From Thermoanaerobacterium aotearoense (lineage in GTDB: Bacteria > Bacillota > Thermoanaerobacteria > Thermoanaerobacterales > Thermoanaerobacteraceae), in NCBI RefSeq assembly GCF_009905255.1, contig NZ_CP047602.1, positions 1,471,001 to 1,535,000 on the forward strand: a stretch of DNA of 64,000 bases, written 5' to 3'. The position numbers and the translations under genes are program-made. The notes under the pieces are model-generated. The model was given only the letters and a program-made list of their open reading frames with translations, did no database searches and was not told the origin of the DNA. Shown here one piece after another: positions 9,249 through 19,000 of this stretch (positions within the stretch are counted from its first letter, which is position 1; each line of letters opens with the position of its first letter).

Positions 9249-10085
9249 CTAATCAGGCCTTTCAAGAGATATTTTGCCAATTTTTCCTGCACGAAAATCA
9301 TCAATAATGATTTTTGCAGCACGTTCTGTGTCAACAATTCCTCCCGAAGACAAGCAACCCCTTGATTTACCTATATCCGTAAGTAATTTAAACACATCTT
9401 TACCTATGTCTTCCAACTTGTATCTTTTCATTAAAAGCTCTGGATAATTTATTTTCAATATATCAAGTAATGAATATGCCAACTCTTCATGATTTAATAG
9501 CTCATCTTTAATTGCAGAGGTTAAAGCCAACATTATTCCAACATGTTCGTCTTCAAATTTAGGCCACAGAATTCCTGGAGTATCTAACAAATCAAAATAA
9601 GGTGTTTTAATCCACTGCTTTGATTTCGTCACACCTGGTTTGTTGCCTGTCTTAGCATTTTTTGTTTTTGTTAAAGAATTTATCAATGTTGATTTCCCAA
9701 CGTTAGGTATACCGACTATCATCGCTCGTAGTTTGGCTTTTATGCCTTTTTGCCTTTTTTTATCGATTATATCGCTACACTCTTTTAAAGTCAATTCGTA
9801 AATACTTTGAATGCATCTGCTATCTAAAGAATTTATATTAAGGCTTACATGACCTTTAAGATTGAAATAATCGTTCCACATTTTATTGACTTCTAAATCA
9901 GCCAAATCGGATTTATTAAGCAAAATAATCCGCTTTTTATTTTTGACTAAGTCGTCTATCAATGGATTTCTACTGCTTTTGGGAATCCGAGCATCTAATA
10001 ATTCATAAACAACATCTACTATTTTTAAATTCTCCTCAATCAAGCGTTTAGTTTTTGCCATGTGTCCAGGATACCATTGATACAT
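9249..10085 (-). CDS. rbgA: RbgA (YlqF) ribosome biogenesis GTPase
   Basis: Circularly permuted GTPase needed for late assembly of the 50S subunit. The G4 motif NKSDLAD comes before G1 GIPNVGKST and G3 DTPG, which is diagnostic of the permutation. An RNA-binding C-terminal domain follows. The protein is 278 aa from ATG 10085, five bases after GGAGG; an in-frame TTG four codons earlier overlaps that site. It lies next to rplS, as in Bacillus, but the rplS terminator intervenes. Confidence 0.95.
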   Translation of the reverse strand: MYQWYPGHMAKTKRLIEENLKIVDVVYELLDARIPKSSRNPLIDDLVKNKKRIILLNKSDLADLEVNKMWNDYFNLKGHVSLNINSLDSRCIQSIYELTLKECSDIIDKKRQKGIKAKLRAMIVGIPNVGKSTLINSLTKTKNAKTGNKPGVTKSKQWIKTPYFDLLDTPGILWPKFEDEHVGIMLALTSAIKDELLNHEELAYSLLDILKINYPELLMKRYKLEDIGKDVFKLLTDIGKSRGCLSSGGIVDTERAAKIIIDDFRAGKIGKISLERPD

Positions 10086-10103
10086 AATTTCCTCCAATAT
10101 TGA

Positions 10104-10128
10104 AAAAGGGACTAGTCAAGTCCCCTTT
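10104..10128 (-). terminator. Rho-independent terminator after rplS
   Basis: On the minus strand a ten-pair stem (AAAGGGGACT with AGTCCCTTTT, one G-T pair) has a five-base loop. The U-rich tract comes from the 3' arm and following bases. It begins at the rplS stop codon and ends the ylxM-to-rplS operon before rbgA. Confidence 0.85.
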
Positions 10129-10465
10129 ATTTTTTCTCTTGAATTTTAGCAGCTTTGCCAACTCTTTTTCTAACGTAATAAAGTTTGGCTCTTCTAACTC
10201 TACCTTTTCTCACTACCTCTATCTTTTCAATCCTAGGTGAGTGAAGTGGGAAAGTCCTTTCTACTCCAACACCATAAGAAATACGCCTTACAGTAAAATT
10301 CTCTCTTAATGATCCACCACTTCTCTTTATGACAACACCTTCAAAAACCTGAATTCTTTCTTTGTCACCTTCGATAACTTTATAATGTACTCTTACAGTA
10401 TCACCAACATTAAATTCAGGTACTTCTCTCAATTGTTCTCTTTCTACAATATCAACTAAATTCAT
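10127..10465 (-). CDS. rplS: 50S ribosomal protein L19
   Basis: L19 sits at the 30S-50S interface. The protein is 112 aa and begins [28 protein letters not shown] and [11 protein letters not shown] are conserved. The ATG at 10465 is preceded by AAAGGAGGG; a TTG six codons earlier overlaps that site and is rejected. It is the last gene of the ffh-rpsP-khpA-rimM-trmD-rplS operon, 14 bases after trmD, and its stop codon lies at the base of a strong terminator. Confidence 0.98.
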   Translation of the reverse strand: MNLVDIVEREQLREVPEFNVGDTVRVHYKVIEGDKERIQVFEGVVIKRSGGSLRENFTVRRISYGVGVERTFPLHSPRIEKIEVVRKGRVRRAKLYYVRKRVGKAAKIQEKK

Positions 10466-10479
10466 TTTTTTCCCTCCTT

Positions 10480-11208
10480 TCAAATATCTGAATAGCCTAA
10501 CTCTTTAAGATATTCAATATCTTGTTCTGATAGATACTTTCTATCTAAAAGATCTGGACGTAAATTAAGCGTAGCCTCTAATGATTTCTGTCTTCTCCAC
10601 TTAGCAATCTCTGCATGGTTTCCAGACAGTAACACTTTCGGGACTTCCATCCCATTAAATATTTCAGGCCTTGTATATTGAGGATATTCTAATAAGCCAC
10701 AATAAAAAGATTCATCGATAAAACTTTCATCTTGCGGCAAAACACCATGTATCAACCTTGACACGGAATCTATAACTGCCATCGCAGCGATTTCGCCGCC
10801 TGTCAGAATGAAATCTCCTATTGATATCTCCTCGTCTATCAATGAATACGCTCTTTCGTCGATTCCCTCGTAATGTCCACATAAAATCATTATTTCATCG
10901 TATTTTGATAGCTCTATAGCTTTCTTTTGATCAAATTTTTTTCCTTTGGGGCCCATATAAAAAACTGGCATATCTTTAGATGATTTGACTGCTTTAATTG
11001 CATCGTATATTGGCTGAACCATCATTACCATACCATACCCGCCGCCGTACGGATAATCATCAGTTTTCTTATGTTTATCTTTCGAATAATCCCTGATATT
11101 TACCAAATTTACTTTTATCAATTCTCTCTCAATTGCCCTTTTTAGAATGCTATTTCTTAGTATACCTTCAAACATATCAGGAAAAATCGTTAAAACATTG
11201 AAAACCAT
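10480..11208 (-). CDS. trmD: tRNA (guanine37-N1)-methyltransferase TrmD
   Basis: Makes m1G37 next to the anticodon, preventing +1 frameshifting; uses S-adenosylmethionine bound in a trefoil knot. The knot motifs [11 protein letters not shown] and [12 protein letters not shown] are present, and the 242-aa length is typical. Its ATG overlaps the rimM stop codon as TAATG, so the two are probably translationally coupled. It is part of the classic rimM-trmD-rplS cluster. Confidence 0.98.
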   Translation of the reverse strand: MVFNVLTIFPDMFEGILRNSILKRAIERELIKVNLVNIRDYSKDKHKKTDDYPYGGGYGMVMMVQPIYDAIKAVKSSKDMPVFYMGPKGKKFDQKKAIELSKYDEIMILCGHYEGIDERAYSLIDEEISIGDFILTGGEIAAMAVIDSVSRLIHGVLPQDESFIDESFYCGLLEYPQYTRPEIFNGMEVPKVLLSGNHAEIAKWRRQKSLEATLNLRPDLLDRKYLSEQDIEYLKELGYSDI

Positions 11209-11708
11209 TATAGTCCCTCCAAAAGATGGACTATCATTTTTTTGCCATTTATATCCACGTCTTTAATCACATCTTTAATGGCAGGTATCAATATGTCCCT
11301 CTCGTCTGTTTTTACCACATACACATCATTAGCGCCAGTTTTTAACACGTCCTTTAATACACCCAACTCTCTTTTGTCATCAGTGTAAACTTTCATATCT
11401 ATCAAGTCTTTAATAAAATACTCGTCTTCTTCCAGCTCTACAGCATCATCCATCGTTATTTTTATAAATTTGTCTTTAAGCTTCTCCGCCTCATTTCTGT
11501 CATTCACTGCATAAAATTTTATCAAAACAAGATTCTTAATGAATCTTACCGACTCAATTTGATATTGAACCTTTTTTTCATCATCAAAAATATACACATA
11601 ATCGAGATCATAAAATCTATCTAAATGATCTGTAAGCGGATATACTTTGACTTCGCCGTTTACGCCATATGCAGATGTAATTTTACCTACGGACAAATAA
11701 TCATCCAT
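11208..11708 (-). CDS. rimM: 16S rRNA processing protein RimM
   Basis: Assembly factor that binds S19 and helps mature the 30S head. The N-terminal beta-barrel starts YLSVGKITSAYGVNGEVKV, and a PRC-barrel lies in the second half (about residues 90-165). The length of 166 aa is normal. The start has an AGGTGA site. It is eight bases after khpA. The ylqD gene that separates these two genes in Bacillus is absent here. Confidence 0.96.
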   Translation of the reverse strand: MDDYLSVGKITSAYGVNGEVKVYPLTDHLDRFYDLDYVYIFDDEKKVQYQIESVRFIKNLVLIKFYAVNDRNEAEKLKDKFIKITMDDAVELEEDEYFIKDLIDMKVYTDDKRELGVLKDVLKTGANDVYVVKTDERDILIPAIKDVIKDVDINGKKMIVHLLEGL

Positions 11709-11716
11709 AAAATCAC

Positions 11717-11944
11717 CTAAATTATTTCTACGATGACACGCTTCTTTTCTTTAGTTGCAGCAGCCTTAACAACAGTTCTTATAGCTTTTGCTATCCTACC
11801 TTGTTTACCTATAACTTTTCCCATATCTTCTGGAGCAACTTTAAGCTCTATTATGATTGACTGCTCACCTTCAATTTCATTAATTTGGACTGCGTCAGGA
11901 TTATCAACAAGAGATTTCGCAATGAACTTAACTAATTCACCCAT
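11717..11944 (-). CDS. khpA: KhpA (YlqC) KH-domain RNA-binding protein
   Basis: A single KH domain of 75 aa with the RNA-binding GxxG loop as GKQG within MGKVIGKQGRIAKAIR. The family partners with KhpB/Jag to bind small RNAs and mRNAs and influences cell elongation in pneumococci. It sits between rpsP and rimM, the standard position in Firmicutes. The ATG follows a purine-rich GGAAGGGA site. Confidence 0.94.
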   Translation of the reverse strand: MGELVKFIAKSLVDNPDAVQINEIEGEQSIIIELKVAPEDMGKVIGKQGRIAKAIRTVVKAAATKEKKRVIVEII

Positions 11945-11969
11945 GTTTATCCCTTCCTAAAACAGCATT

Positions 11970-12227
11970 TTAATTGTTAATTTTATCAAATATGCCTTCT
12001 TTTTTGAATAGAGCTCTAACCGTGTCGGATGGTTGTGCACCTACTTTTAGCCACTTTATGGCTTTTTCAGAATCAATTTTAATTTCCTTTGGATTAGATA
12101 CTGGATTATAATATCCAATCTCCTCTATAAACTTACCATCACGTGGTGATCTTGAATCAGCCACAACAAATCTGTAAAACGGTGACTTTTTCGCACCCAT
12201 TCTTTTTAATCTAATCCTAACTGCCAC
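11970..12227 (-). CDS. rpsP: 30S ribosomal protein S16
   Basis: Binds 16S rRNA early in 30S assembly. The protein is 85 aa and begins with a GTG start as [19 protein letters not shown]; the block [16 protein letters not shown] is diagnostic. The GTG at 12227 has an AGGAGGTGA site. It lies 28 bases after ffh and leads the S16-KhpA-RimM-TrmD-L19 cluster. Confidence 0.98.
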   Translation of the reverse strand: MAVRIRLKRMGAKKSPFYRFVVADSRSPRDGKFIEEIGYYNPVSNPKEIKIDSEKAIKWLKVGAQPSDTVRALFKKEGIFDKINN

Positions 12228-12255
12228 TTTATCACCTCCTTTTAAAGCTAAATTT

Positions 12256-13596
12256 CTATCTGAAAAATGGCATTTTCCTTTTGCCTATTTTCATATTTTT
12301 GCCCATATCAGTAAACTGCTTCATCATCTTCTTAGTTTGCTCAAACTGTTTGAGTAAGCTATTCACTTGCTGAATCGATGTACCACTGCCAGCAGCGATT
12401 CTCTTTTTTCTGCTGCCATTTATGATAGAAGGATTTTGTCTTTCTTCCTTAGTCATTGACTGAATTATTGCCTCTATCCTCTTTATGTCCTTATCACTTA
12501 TGTTTATTCCTTTTAATTTTGACATGTTTACACCTGGTATCATGGAAAACAACTGATCAATTGGACCCATATTTTTTAATCCCTGTAATTGATCTAAAAA
12601 GTCATCAAACGAAAACTGTTGCTCTAAAATCTTTTTTTGCAATTCTAATGCCTTTTTTTCATCTATCTGTGCCTGAGCTTTTTCAATTAAACTTAAAACA
12701 TCACCCATTCCCAGTATTCTTGAAGCCATTCTATCTGGATGAAAAACTTCTATGTCAGTAAATTTTTCACCTGATGCTATAAATTTAATGGGTTTATGGG
12801 TGACAGCTTTCACCGACAAAGCCGCTCCACCCCTCGTATCACCATCAAGTTTTGTCAATATAACTCCATCTACATCAAGTTTCTCATTAAAAGATTCAGC
12901 TACATTGACAACATCTTGACCTGTCATAGCATCGACGACTAAAAGTATTTCATCCGGATGCACAGCATCTTTTATGTTTTTCAATTCGTCCATCAATTCT
13001 TCATCTACATGGAGCCTTCCAGCCGTATCAATTATCACTACGTTATAGTTATTATTTTTTGCAAAATCTATAGAAGCCTTTGCAATGTCAACAGGTGATG
13101 TCTTATCACCCATCGAAAAAACAGGCACATTTATGGATGAACCAACTACTTGAAGCTGTTTAATTGCTGCAGGTCTATATATATCACATGCAACAAGCAC
13201 AGGACTTTTCCCTTTAGATTTTAAATAATTAGCAAGTTTGCCACTTGTAGTCGTCTTACCGGAACCTTGCAATCCTACCATCATTATAACTGTTGGAGGT
13301 TTATCGCTAAAATTGATCTTACTTTCTTTAGAGCCCATCAATGCTGTCAATTCGTCATTGACAATTTTTATGACATGCTGCGCAGGCGTTAGGCTTTCCA
13401 TCACTTCCTGCCCCAAAGACTTCTCAGTAACAGTATTTATAAATTCTTTGACAACTTTAAAATTAACGTCAGCCTCTAAAAGAGCTATCTTAACTTCTTT
13501 CATAGCCTCTTTTACATCTTTTTCACTTAGCTTGCCTTTACCTCTAAGTTTCTTAAAAATGTCTTGAAGCTTTCCAGTAAGACTTTCAAATGCCAT
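12256..13596 (-). CDS. ffh: Signal recognition particle protein Ffh (SRP54)
   Basis: The GTPase that binds signal peptides on nascent chains together with 4.5S/scRNA and hands ribosomes to FtsY. It has an N domain, then a G domain with [18 protein letters not shown] (G1), DTAGRLH (G3) and TKLDGD (G4). The Met-rich M domain begins near residue 300 and ends in a basic tail (GKRKMPFFR). The length of 446 aa is normal. It follows ylxM by 24 bases; ftsY and smc lie upstream, a conserved SRP neighbourhood. Confidence 0.98.
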   Translation of the reverse strand: MAFESLTGKLQDIFKKLRGKGKLSEKDVKEAMKEVKIALLEADVNFKVVKEFINTVTEKSLGQEVMESLTPAQHVIKIVNDELTALMGSKESKINFSDKPPTVIMMVGLQGSGKTTTSGKLANYLKSKGKSPVLVACDIYRPAAIKQLQVVGSSINVPVFSMGDKTSPVDIAKASIDFAKNNNYNVVIIDTAGRLHVDEELMDELKNIKDAVHPDEILLVVDAMTGQDVVNVAESFNEKLDVDGVILTKLDGDTRGGAALSVKAVTHKPIKFIASGEKFTDIEVFHPDRMASRILGMGDVLSLIEKAQAQIDEKKALELQKKILEQQFSFDDFLDQLQGLKNMGPIDQLFSMIPGVNMSKLKGINISDKDIKRIEAIIQSMTKEERQNPSIINGSRKKRIAAGSGTSIQQVNSLLKQFEQTKKMMKQFTDMGKNMKIGKRKMPFFR

Positions 13597-13620
13597 TCAA
13601 AAACCTCCTACAATTTTTAT

Positions 13621-13974
13621 TTACAATTCCAAACTATCAATTTCTTTTTCTATATCTTCCAACGCCTCTAAGGCTTTTTTATCTGAAATATGTTTTTTGA
13701 CTTCATCTACAGACCGCTTTATTTTAGAGAGCCTTTCCATGTTATCATTGTATTTCTTCACAAGCCCCAACTTATCTTCGTAGTATTTTAAGATGCTTTC
13801 AGCCCTTTTTAAAGAGTCATATACGCCTTGTCTTGAAATATTAAGCTCTTGTGATATCTCACCTAATGAATAATCATCCATATAGTACATTTTAAATATA
13901 TCCATTTGTTTGCCTGTAAGTAGCGAGCCATAAAAATCATACAACACATTCATTTCAACAAAATCAGAATTCAT
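13621..13974 (-). CDS. ylxM: YlxM/p13-like SRP-associated helix-turn-helix protein
   Basis: A 117-aa protein with a sigma-70 region-4-like helix-turn-helix (YSLGEISQELNISRQGVYD) and an acidic, helical C terminus. YlxM homologues sit beside ffh and have been reported to stimulate SRP GTPases. I start at ATG 13974, five bases after AGGTGG; an in-frame GTG three codons earlier overlaps the site. A near-consensus promoter lies directly upstream, so ylxM is the first gene of the ffh-rplS operon. Confidence 0.9.
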   Translation of the reverse strand: MNSDFVEMNVLYDFYGSLLTGKQMDIFKMYYMDDYSLGEISQELNISRQGVYDSLKRAESILKYYEDKLGLVKKYNDNMERLSKIKRSVDEVKKHISDKKALEALEDIEKEIDSLEL

Positions 13975-14011
13975 ATATACCACCTGTTAAGGTACTTGCC
14001 TTTACATTAAG

Positions 14012-14040
14012 ATTTTATATGAGAAAAAGTAATTTGTCAA
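14012..14040 (-). promoter_or_regulatory. Strong sigma-A promoter of the ylxM-ffh-rpsP-rplS operon
   Basis: On the minus strand TTGACA is followed by 17 bases and TAAAAT, close to the vegetative consensus. The predicted start near 14005 is about 30 bases before the ylxM start. The promoter lies in the 70-base gap between ftsY and ylxM, separating the SRP receptor from the SRP/ribosome operon. Confidence 0.8.
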
Positions 14041-14044
14041 GTTT

Positions 14045-15010
14045 TTATTCAAACAATGCTCTAACAAATTTTTCTGAATCAAACTCTTGAAGGTCGTCAA
14101 TACCTTCTCCTACACCAATAAACCTTACTGGTATATCAAGCTCAGATTTTATCGATATTACAATGCCTCCTTTTGCTGTTCCATCAAGTTTTGTCAGTAT
14201 TATACCAGTTACATCTGTAGCCTCTTTAAAGATTTTAGCTTGTTGTATTGCATTTTGGCCAGTTGTAGCATCTAAAACTAAAAATGTCTCTATATTGCCT
14301 TCATTAAATTCTCTTTGAGCAACTCTGTATATCTTTTTTAATTCTTCCATAAGATTTTTTTTGTTGTGTAGCCTTCCCGCAGTATCGCACAATATCACGT
14401 CTACATTTCTGGATTTCGCAGCTTTTATGCCGTCAAAGAGGACAGATGCCGGATCTGAACCCTCCTCGTGCCTGATTATTTCACAATTATTTCTTCCTGC
14501 CCATACATCTAACTGATCTATGGCCGCTGCCCTAAATGTATCTGCTGCAACAAGCAGTACCCTTTTCCCCTCTCTTTTAAATTTATTGGCAAGTTTGCCT
14601 ATTGTCGTCGTCTTACCTACACCATTAACGCCAACAATTAAAATTAAAGTTGGAGGTGTAATTTTAAGCGATGTCTCTTTAGCCTCCATAATATCGTATA
14701 TTTCTTCTGCCAACAATTCCTTTATTTTTTCTGCATCTTTAACTTTCTGCTCCTTAGCTTTCTCTTTTAAATCGTCAATAATTTTTTCTGTTGTAGAAAC
14801 ACCAACATCTGCTAATATTAAAATTTCCTCCAATTCTTCAAACAATTCATCGTCTACTTTTCTTCCAAATGATAATATGCCATCTATCTTGGCTGTAAAA
14901 TTATCCCTCGTCCTTGCAAGACCATCTTTTAGTCTCTGATAAAGTCCTTTTTTATCTTCTTTTTCTATAATTTCATCGTCTTTTTTATTTTTTTTGAAGA
15001 AGTTTAGCAT
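14045..15010 (-). CDS. ftsY: SRP receptor FtsY
   Basis: Membrane-associated GTPase that docks SRP-ribosome complexes at SecYEG. A short charged N terminus (residues 1-20, Lys/Glu-rich) replaces the long acidic domain of Proteobacteria. The NG domain carries GVNGVGKTTTIGKLANKFK, DTAGRLHNKKNL and TKLDGTAKGG. The length of 321 aa is typical of Gram-positive FtsY. It is 15 bases after smc and probably co-transcribed with it. Confidence 0.97.
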   Translation of the reverse strand: MLNFFKKNKKDDEIIEKEDKKGLYQRLKDGLARTRDNFTAKIDGILSFGRKVDDELFEELEEILILADVGVSTTEKIIDDLKEKAKEQKVKDAEKIKELLAEEIYDIMEAKETSLKITPPTLILIVGVNGVGKTTTIGKLANKFKREGKRVLLVAADTFRAAAIDQLDVWAGRNNCEIIRHEEGSDPASVLFDGIKAAKSRNVDVILCDTAGRLHNKKNLMEELKKIYRVAQREFNEGNIETFLVLDATTGQNAIQQAKIFKEATDVTGIILTKLDGTAKGGIVISIKSELDIPVRFIGVGEGIDDLQEFDSEKFVRALFE

Positions 15011-15025
15011 ACATTACATTCCTTT

Positions 15026-18000
15026 CTAAGCACTTTCTAATTTTAACGATAATAACTTTGAAACACCTTTTTCCTGCATGGTTACTCCATACAATGTATC
15101 AGCAACTGACATAGTACCTTTTCTATGAGTCACAACTATAAACTGTGATTCACGGGAAAGGTCTTTCAAGTAAGACGCAAATCTATCAACATTTGCATCG
15201 TCTAACGCAGCATCTATTTCATCGAGTATGCAAAAAGGTGTCGGCCTTATTAATATCATAGCAAATAACAACGATATTGCAACTAGTGCTTTTTCACCAC
15301 CGGACAGAAGCGAAATGTTTTGAAGCTTTTTCCCAGGAGGCTGTACGTTTATTTCTATCCCTGTATTAAGCAAATCATCAGGATTTGTCAAAATTAATTC
15401 TGCTCTGCCACCGCCAAACAATTTTTTAAAAGTTTCTTTAAATTGTGCTTCGATTAAGTTAAAATTGTCCTTAAATTTAGTCTTTATAATTTTATTTGCA
15501 TCATCAATGATTGAATTAAGTGAATTCTTTGCTTCCACTAAATCATCATATTGCATTTTCAAAAAATCGTATCGTTCTTTTAAATTTTTGTATTCTTCTA
15601 TCGCATTTAGATTGACTATTCCTAAATCTTTAATTGATGCATTAATTTTTGATAGCTGCTGCTTCAATGTCAAAATATTTTCCTTAATTAAATTTGCTTT
15701 TGCATTGTTGAAAGTTATTTCATAATCTTCCCAAAGTTTATTTTTGATATTTTCAATCTCCATTTCTACCTTTTGAATATTTAATTCTTTCAACCGCTTA
15801 TTTTCTACTTCTTTAGAATATTCATCTTCTAATTTAGCCAATATCTCTTTGTCAGTATTTATGTTTTCCAATTTTCTCTCAATCTTTCTCTCCATTTCCT
15901 GTATATCTTCGTTAATCTTTTTAAGCCTTTCATTTAAAATTTCACTTTTCTCATTAGATTTATTTATATCTTTTTCATACATTATTTTTAAATTTTCATA
16001 CTTGTCAAGGCTTTTTTCTATCTCAATAATTGATTCAGTAATGTCATTATATTCCAACTTCTTTTCATTTAATTTTGAAATATCATTCATCAACTTTTGC
16101 TCGTATTTTGCCAATTCAATTTTTAAATCGGTTATTTGTACCTCTAACTTATTGAGAACATCAGCATTAGAGTCTTTGTTGTCTTTATAATCTCTGATCA
16201 ATTTATCTAAACAAGCTTTCTTCTGATAAAGTTGCGATATATTATCTTTGTATTTATCAATTTCCTCGTCATAGCTATTAATAACATCTCTTAACTGTTT
16301 TTCTTCCAATGTACTTTGCTTTATAATTGTGTTTAACTTTTCTATCTCCATCTCTAAAGAAGATTTAGTTCTTATCAAATCATTTAAAATGCTTGCTTTA
16401 ATGTTGATGTTATTTATTATGTCGTCCAATTTTTCTCTTGTTTTTTCTATCTCTTTAGTTAAACTATCTTTGTACTTTTCCAATCCTTCTAATTCTTTTG
16501 CTAATTTATTGCATTTTACATTCTCAAGTTTAATATCTTCTTTCCGTTTCAATATGTTTTGAGACTTTAAGATGCTTCCTCCAGTAATCGAGCCACCAGA
16601 ATTGATTACTTCGCCTTTTAATGTCACAATTTTAAATTGATTTTTAAATTTTCTACTTAGCGAAATAGCAGTATCTAAATCATTTGTTACTATTACCCTT
16701 CCTAAAATAAACTTTATTGCCTTTTCAATTTTTTTATCGTAATCAATAATATCAGAAGCCAATCCTATTACTCCATCGCCGATATTAAGAGATTTATCAA
16801 ATGGTTTGTACGTTATATTGTCAAGCGGCAAAAATGTCGCTCTTCCAAAATTATTCTTTTTAAGCACAGATATGAGATCCTTAGCACTTTCGGTAGTTTC
16901 CGTTATAATGTCTTGAATTGCCGAACCTAAGGCTATCTCAATAGCCAAAGAATATTCGCTTCTTACATCAATTAATTCCCCGACTACACCTAATACATTC
17001 TTTCTTAATGGCTCATTCTTCTCAATGTACCTCATCAAGTTTTTAATACTGTGGTTATAGCCCTCATATTCCTTATCCATATCTTTTAAAAGCCTTAATC
17101 TAGCTAAGGCGCTGTTGTACTCATTTAATGTTTGTTCATATTTCCTGTTTTGAATTTTTATATTATTTTCTAATGACTTTAATTTTTCTTCAGTTGAATT
17201 TTTATCATCTTTAAATGTAATTAATTCACTATTAAGGCTATCAATGTTATTTTGTATTTCGTTTATTTCTTGCTTTTTAAGTTCAATGTCGTTTAGCAGA
17301 CTGTTTTGCGTTTTAACTAAATCACTTAATTTTTCAGATAAATTAGTTTTCATCACTTCCGTCTTTGAAAGAATGTTATTGTTCTCTGCAATCTCATTTA
17401 AAATGTCAACTACGTCTTCTTTTGCAGATTCAACTTCCATTTGTTTTAAACTAGACTCTTCTTTTATGGATTCATACCTTGAAACAAGATTGCTTAACTC
17501 TAATTCAAAATATTGCTTCTTTAATTCAATTTCTTTTATGTTTTCATTGATTTCACCTATTTCTTTTGATGTAAGAGAAGATTTATTCTTACTATCTTCA
17601 AGTGATTTTTTTAATCTATCTATATTTTCTTCACTATTTTTTACTTTTTCATTTAAAAGTTCTATCTTTCCATTTAACGTCTCTATCTCATTTATAGAAT
17701 TATAATAATCTTGTTTTTTTCTGTCTAATTGCTTATTGAAACTTTCAAGCTCTAATTCCGCTTCATTCAATGTACTTTTTTTGCTTTCGATTTCTGTTTT
17801 TAACTCCAACACATTCTTTTCAATTGCATTATAATCTGATTTAAAATTATTTAACTTTTTAAAAAGTTCTTCTATATCATGACAATAAATTGTTATATCA
17901 ATGCGCTTTTTTTCTTCCTGTAATTTCAGGAAAGTTTCTGCTTTTACTTTTTGTTCATGCAGAGGTTCTAATTGATTTTGGAGCTCCAGCAATATATCAT

Positions 18001-18574
18001 TTATTCTATTTATATTTTCATTTGTCACAACTAATTTTTTTTGTGCCTCTTCCTTTTTGTATTTGTATTTTGAAATTCCAGAAGCTTCCTCAAAAATTTG
18101 CCTTCTATCTTCTGGTCGTGACAGCAAAATCTCATCGATTTTACCTTGACCAATGATAGAGTACCCATCCCGTCCTATTCCTGTATCCATAAACAGCTCA
18201 AATACATCTTTTAATCTGCACTGCGTCTTGTTTATGTAAAATTCACTTTCACCAGATCTGAATATTTTTCTGGTTATTACAACCTCAGTAAAATCCAGTG
18301 GAAGCATGTGATCACTGTTATCAAGTGTCAACGTGACTTCCGCAAAACTCAACGGCTTTCTATTTTCTGTGCCTACAAAAATGACATCTTCCAATTTATT
18401 TCCTCTTAAACTTTTAATGCTTTGTTCTCCTAAAACAAGCCTTACAGCATCTGAAATATTGCTTTTCCCACTTCCGTTCGGGCCAACAATTGCTGTAATT
18501 CCCTTTTCAAAATTCAATACAACTCTATCTGCAAAGGACTTAAATCCTATTATCTCTAATTTCTTTAAAAACAT
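15026..18574 (-). CDS. smc: Chromosome partition protein SMC
   Basis: ATP-driven DNA-loop extruder that works with ScpA and ScpB. The N-terminal Walker A is VGPNGSGKSN, two long coiled coils flank a hinge (roughly residues 515-670), and the C-terminal head has signature LSGGEKALVAISLLFA and Walker B CILDEIDAALDD. The 1182-aa length is normal. The start is ATG 18574 with GGAGG just upstream; a TTG four codons earlier overlaps the site. In Bacillus smc directly follows rnc; here spoVS and a radical-SAM gene lie between them. Confidence 0.97.
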   Translation of the reverse strand: MFLKKLEIIGFKSFADRVVLNFEKGITAIVGPNGSGKSNISDAVRLVLGEQSIKSLRGNKLEDVIFVGTENRKPLSFAEVTLTLDNSDHMLPLDFTEVVITRKIFRSGESEFYINKTQCRLKDVFELFMDTGIGRDGYSIIGQGKIDEILLSRPEDRRQIFEEASGISKYKYKKEEAQKKLVVTNENINRINDILLELQNQLEPLHEQKVKAETFLKLQEEKKRIDITIYCHDIEELFKKLNNFKSDYNAIEKNVLELKTEIESKKSTLNEAELELESFNKQLDRKKQDYYNSINEIETLNGKIELLNEKVKNSEENIDRLKKSLEDSKNKSSLTSKEIGEINENIKEIELKKQYFELELSNLVSRYESIKEESSLKQMEVESAKEDVVDILNEIAENNNILSKTEVMKTNLSEKLSDLVKTQNSLLNDIELKKQEINEIQNNIDSLNSELITFKDDKNSTEEKLKSLENNIKIQNRKYEQTLNEYNSALARLRLLKDMDKEYEGYNHSIKNLMRYIEKNEPLRKNVLGVVGELIDVRSEYSLAIEIALGSAIQDIITETTESAKDLISVLKKNNFGRATFLPLDNITYKPFDKSLNIGDGVIGLASDIIDYDKKIEKAIKFILGRVIVTNDLDTAISLSRKFKNQFKIVTLKGEVINSGGSITGGSILKSQNILKRKEDIKLENVKCNKLAKELEGLEKYKDSLTKEIEKTREKLDDIINNINIKASILNDLIRTKSSLEMEIEKLNTIIKQSTLEEKQLRDVINSYDEEIDKYKDNISQLYQKKACLDKLIRDYKDNKDSNADVLNKLEVQITDLKIELAKYEQKLMNDISKLNEKKLEYNDITESIIEIEKSLDKYENLKIMYEKDINKSNEKSEILNERLKKINEDIQEMERKIERKLENINTDKEILAKLEDEYSKEVENKRLKELNIQKVEMEIENIKNKLWEDYEITFNNAKANLIKENILTLKQQLSKINASIKDLGIVNLNAIEEYKNLKERYDFLKMQYDDLVEAKNSLNSIIDDANKIIKTKFKDNFNLIEAQFKETFKKLFGGGRAELILTNPDDLLNTGIEINVQPPGKKLQNISLLSGGEKALVAISLLFAMILIRPTPFCILDEIDAALDDANVDRFASYLKDLSRESQFIVVTHRKGTMSVADTLYGVTMQEKGVSKLLSLKLESA

Positions 18575-18611
18575 AAGACCCTCCAAAAATTAGAATTAAA
18601 AGGCACTCCAC

Positions 18612-18651
18612 AAGATAATTAAAACCTGCTTCAGCAGGTTTTAATTATCTT
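18612..18651. terminator. Perfect 18-bp palindromic terminator after spoVS
   Basis: Two 18-base arms are exact reverse complements around a four-base loop (18630-18633). The arm nearest spoVS contains its stop codon and last codons. There is no separate poly-U run, but the distal arm in the minus direction ends in T-rich sequence. It should stop or strongly reduce read-through from spoVS into smc. It lies only 38 bases before the smc start. Confidence 0.75.
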
Positions 18652-18905
18652 GGTTCTACTATGAACTTTATTGCTGTTCGGGTCTCCCCTTCTATTTCTA
18701 TCTCTGAAAAAGCTGGTATAGCAATTAAATCTATACCATTTGGAGCCACAAATCCTCTTGCTATTGCTATCGCCTTCACAGCCTGATTTACGGCTCCCGC
18801 TCCGACAGCCTGTATCTCAGCTACAGACTTGTCTCTCAATACAGCCGCCAATGCACCTGCTACAGATTTAGGTTGAGATTTAGCTGATACTTTTAGAACC
18901 TCCAC
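18645..18905 (-). CDS. spoVS: Stage V sporulation protein S
   Basis: An 86-aa Alba-like protein beginning MEVLKVSAKSQPKSVAGALA, nearly invariant across spore formers. In Bacillus loss of SpoVS impairs spore coat assembly and can bypass early septation defects. The start is GTG 18905, eight bases after AAGGAGG. A sequence matching the sigma-H consensus lies 46 to 72 bases upstream, in keeping with the known sigma-H control of Bacillus spoVS. It has its own terminator, so it appears monocistronic. Confidence 0.97.
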   Translation of the reverse strand: MEVLKVSAKSQPKSVAGALAAVLRDKSVAEIQAVGAGAVNQAVKAIAIARGFVAPNGIDLIAIPAFSEIEIEGETRTAIKFIVEPR

Positions 18906-18950
18906 TATAATAACCTCCTTAGTAGAATTGAAAATGAATACAAAATATAT

Positions 18951-18977
18951 ATTCTATAAATAATGACTAATTCCTTC
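18951..18977 (-). promoter_or_regulatory. Predicted sigma-H promoter of spoVS
   Basis: On the minus strand GAAGGAATT is followed by 11 bases and ATAGAAT. This fits the sigma-H pattern RNAGGAWWW, N11-12, RNNGAAT at every specified position. It lies upstream of the spoVS ribosome site and downstream of the radical-SAM stop codon. It implies spoVS is switched on at the start of sporulation, independently of its neighbours. Confidence 0.75.
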
Positions 18978-19000
18978 TTTTTATAAAAAATTTTTTAAGA

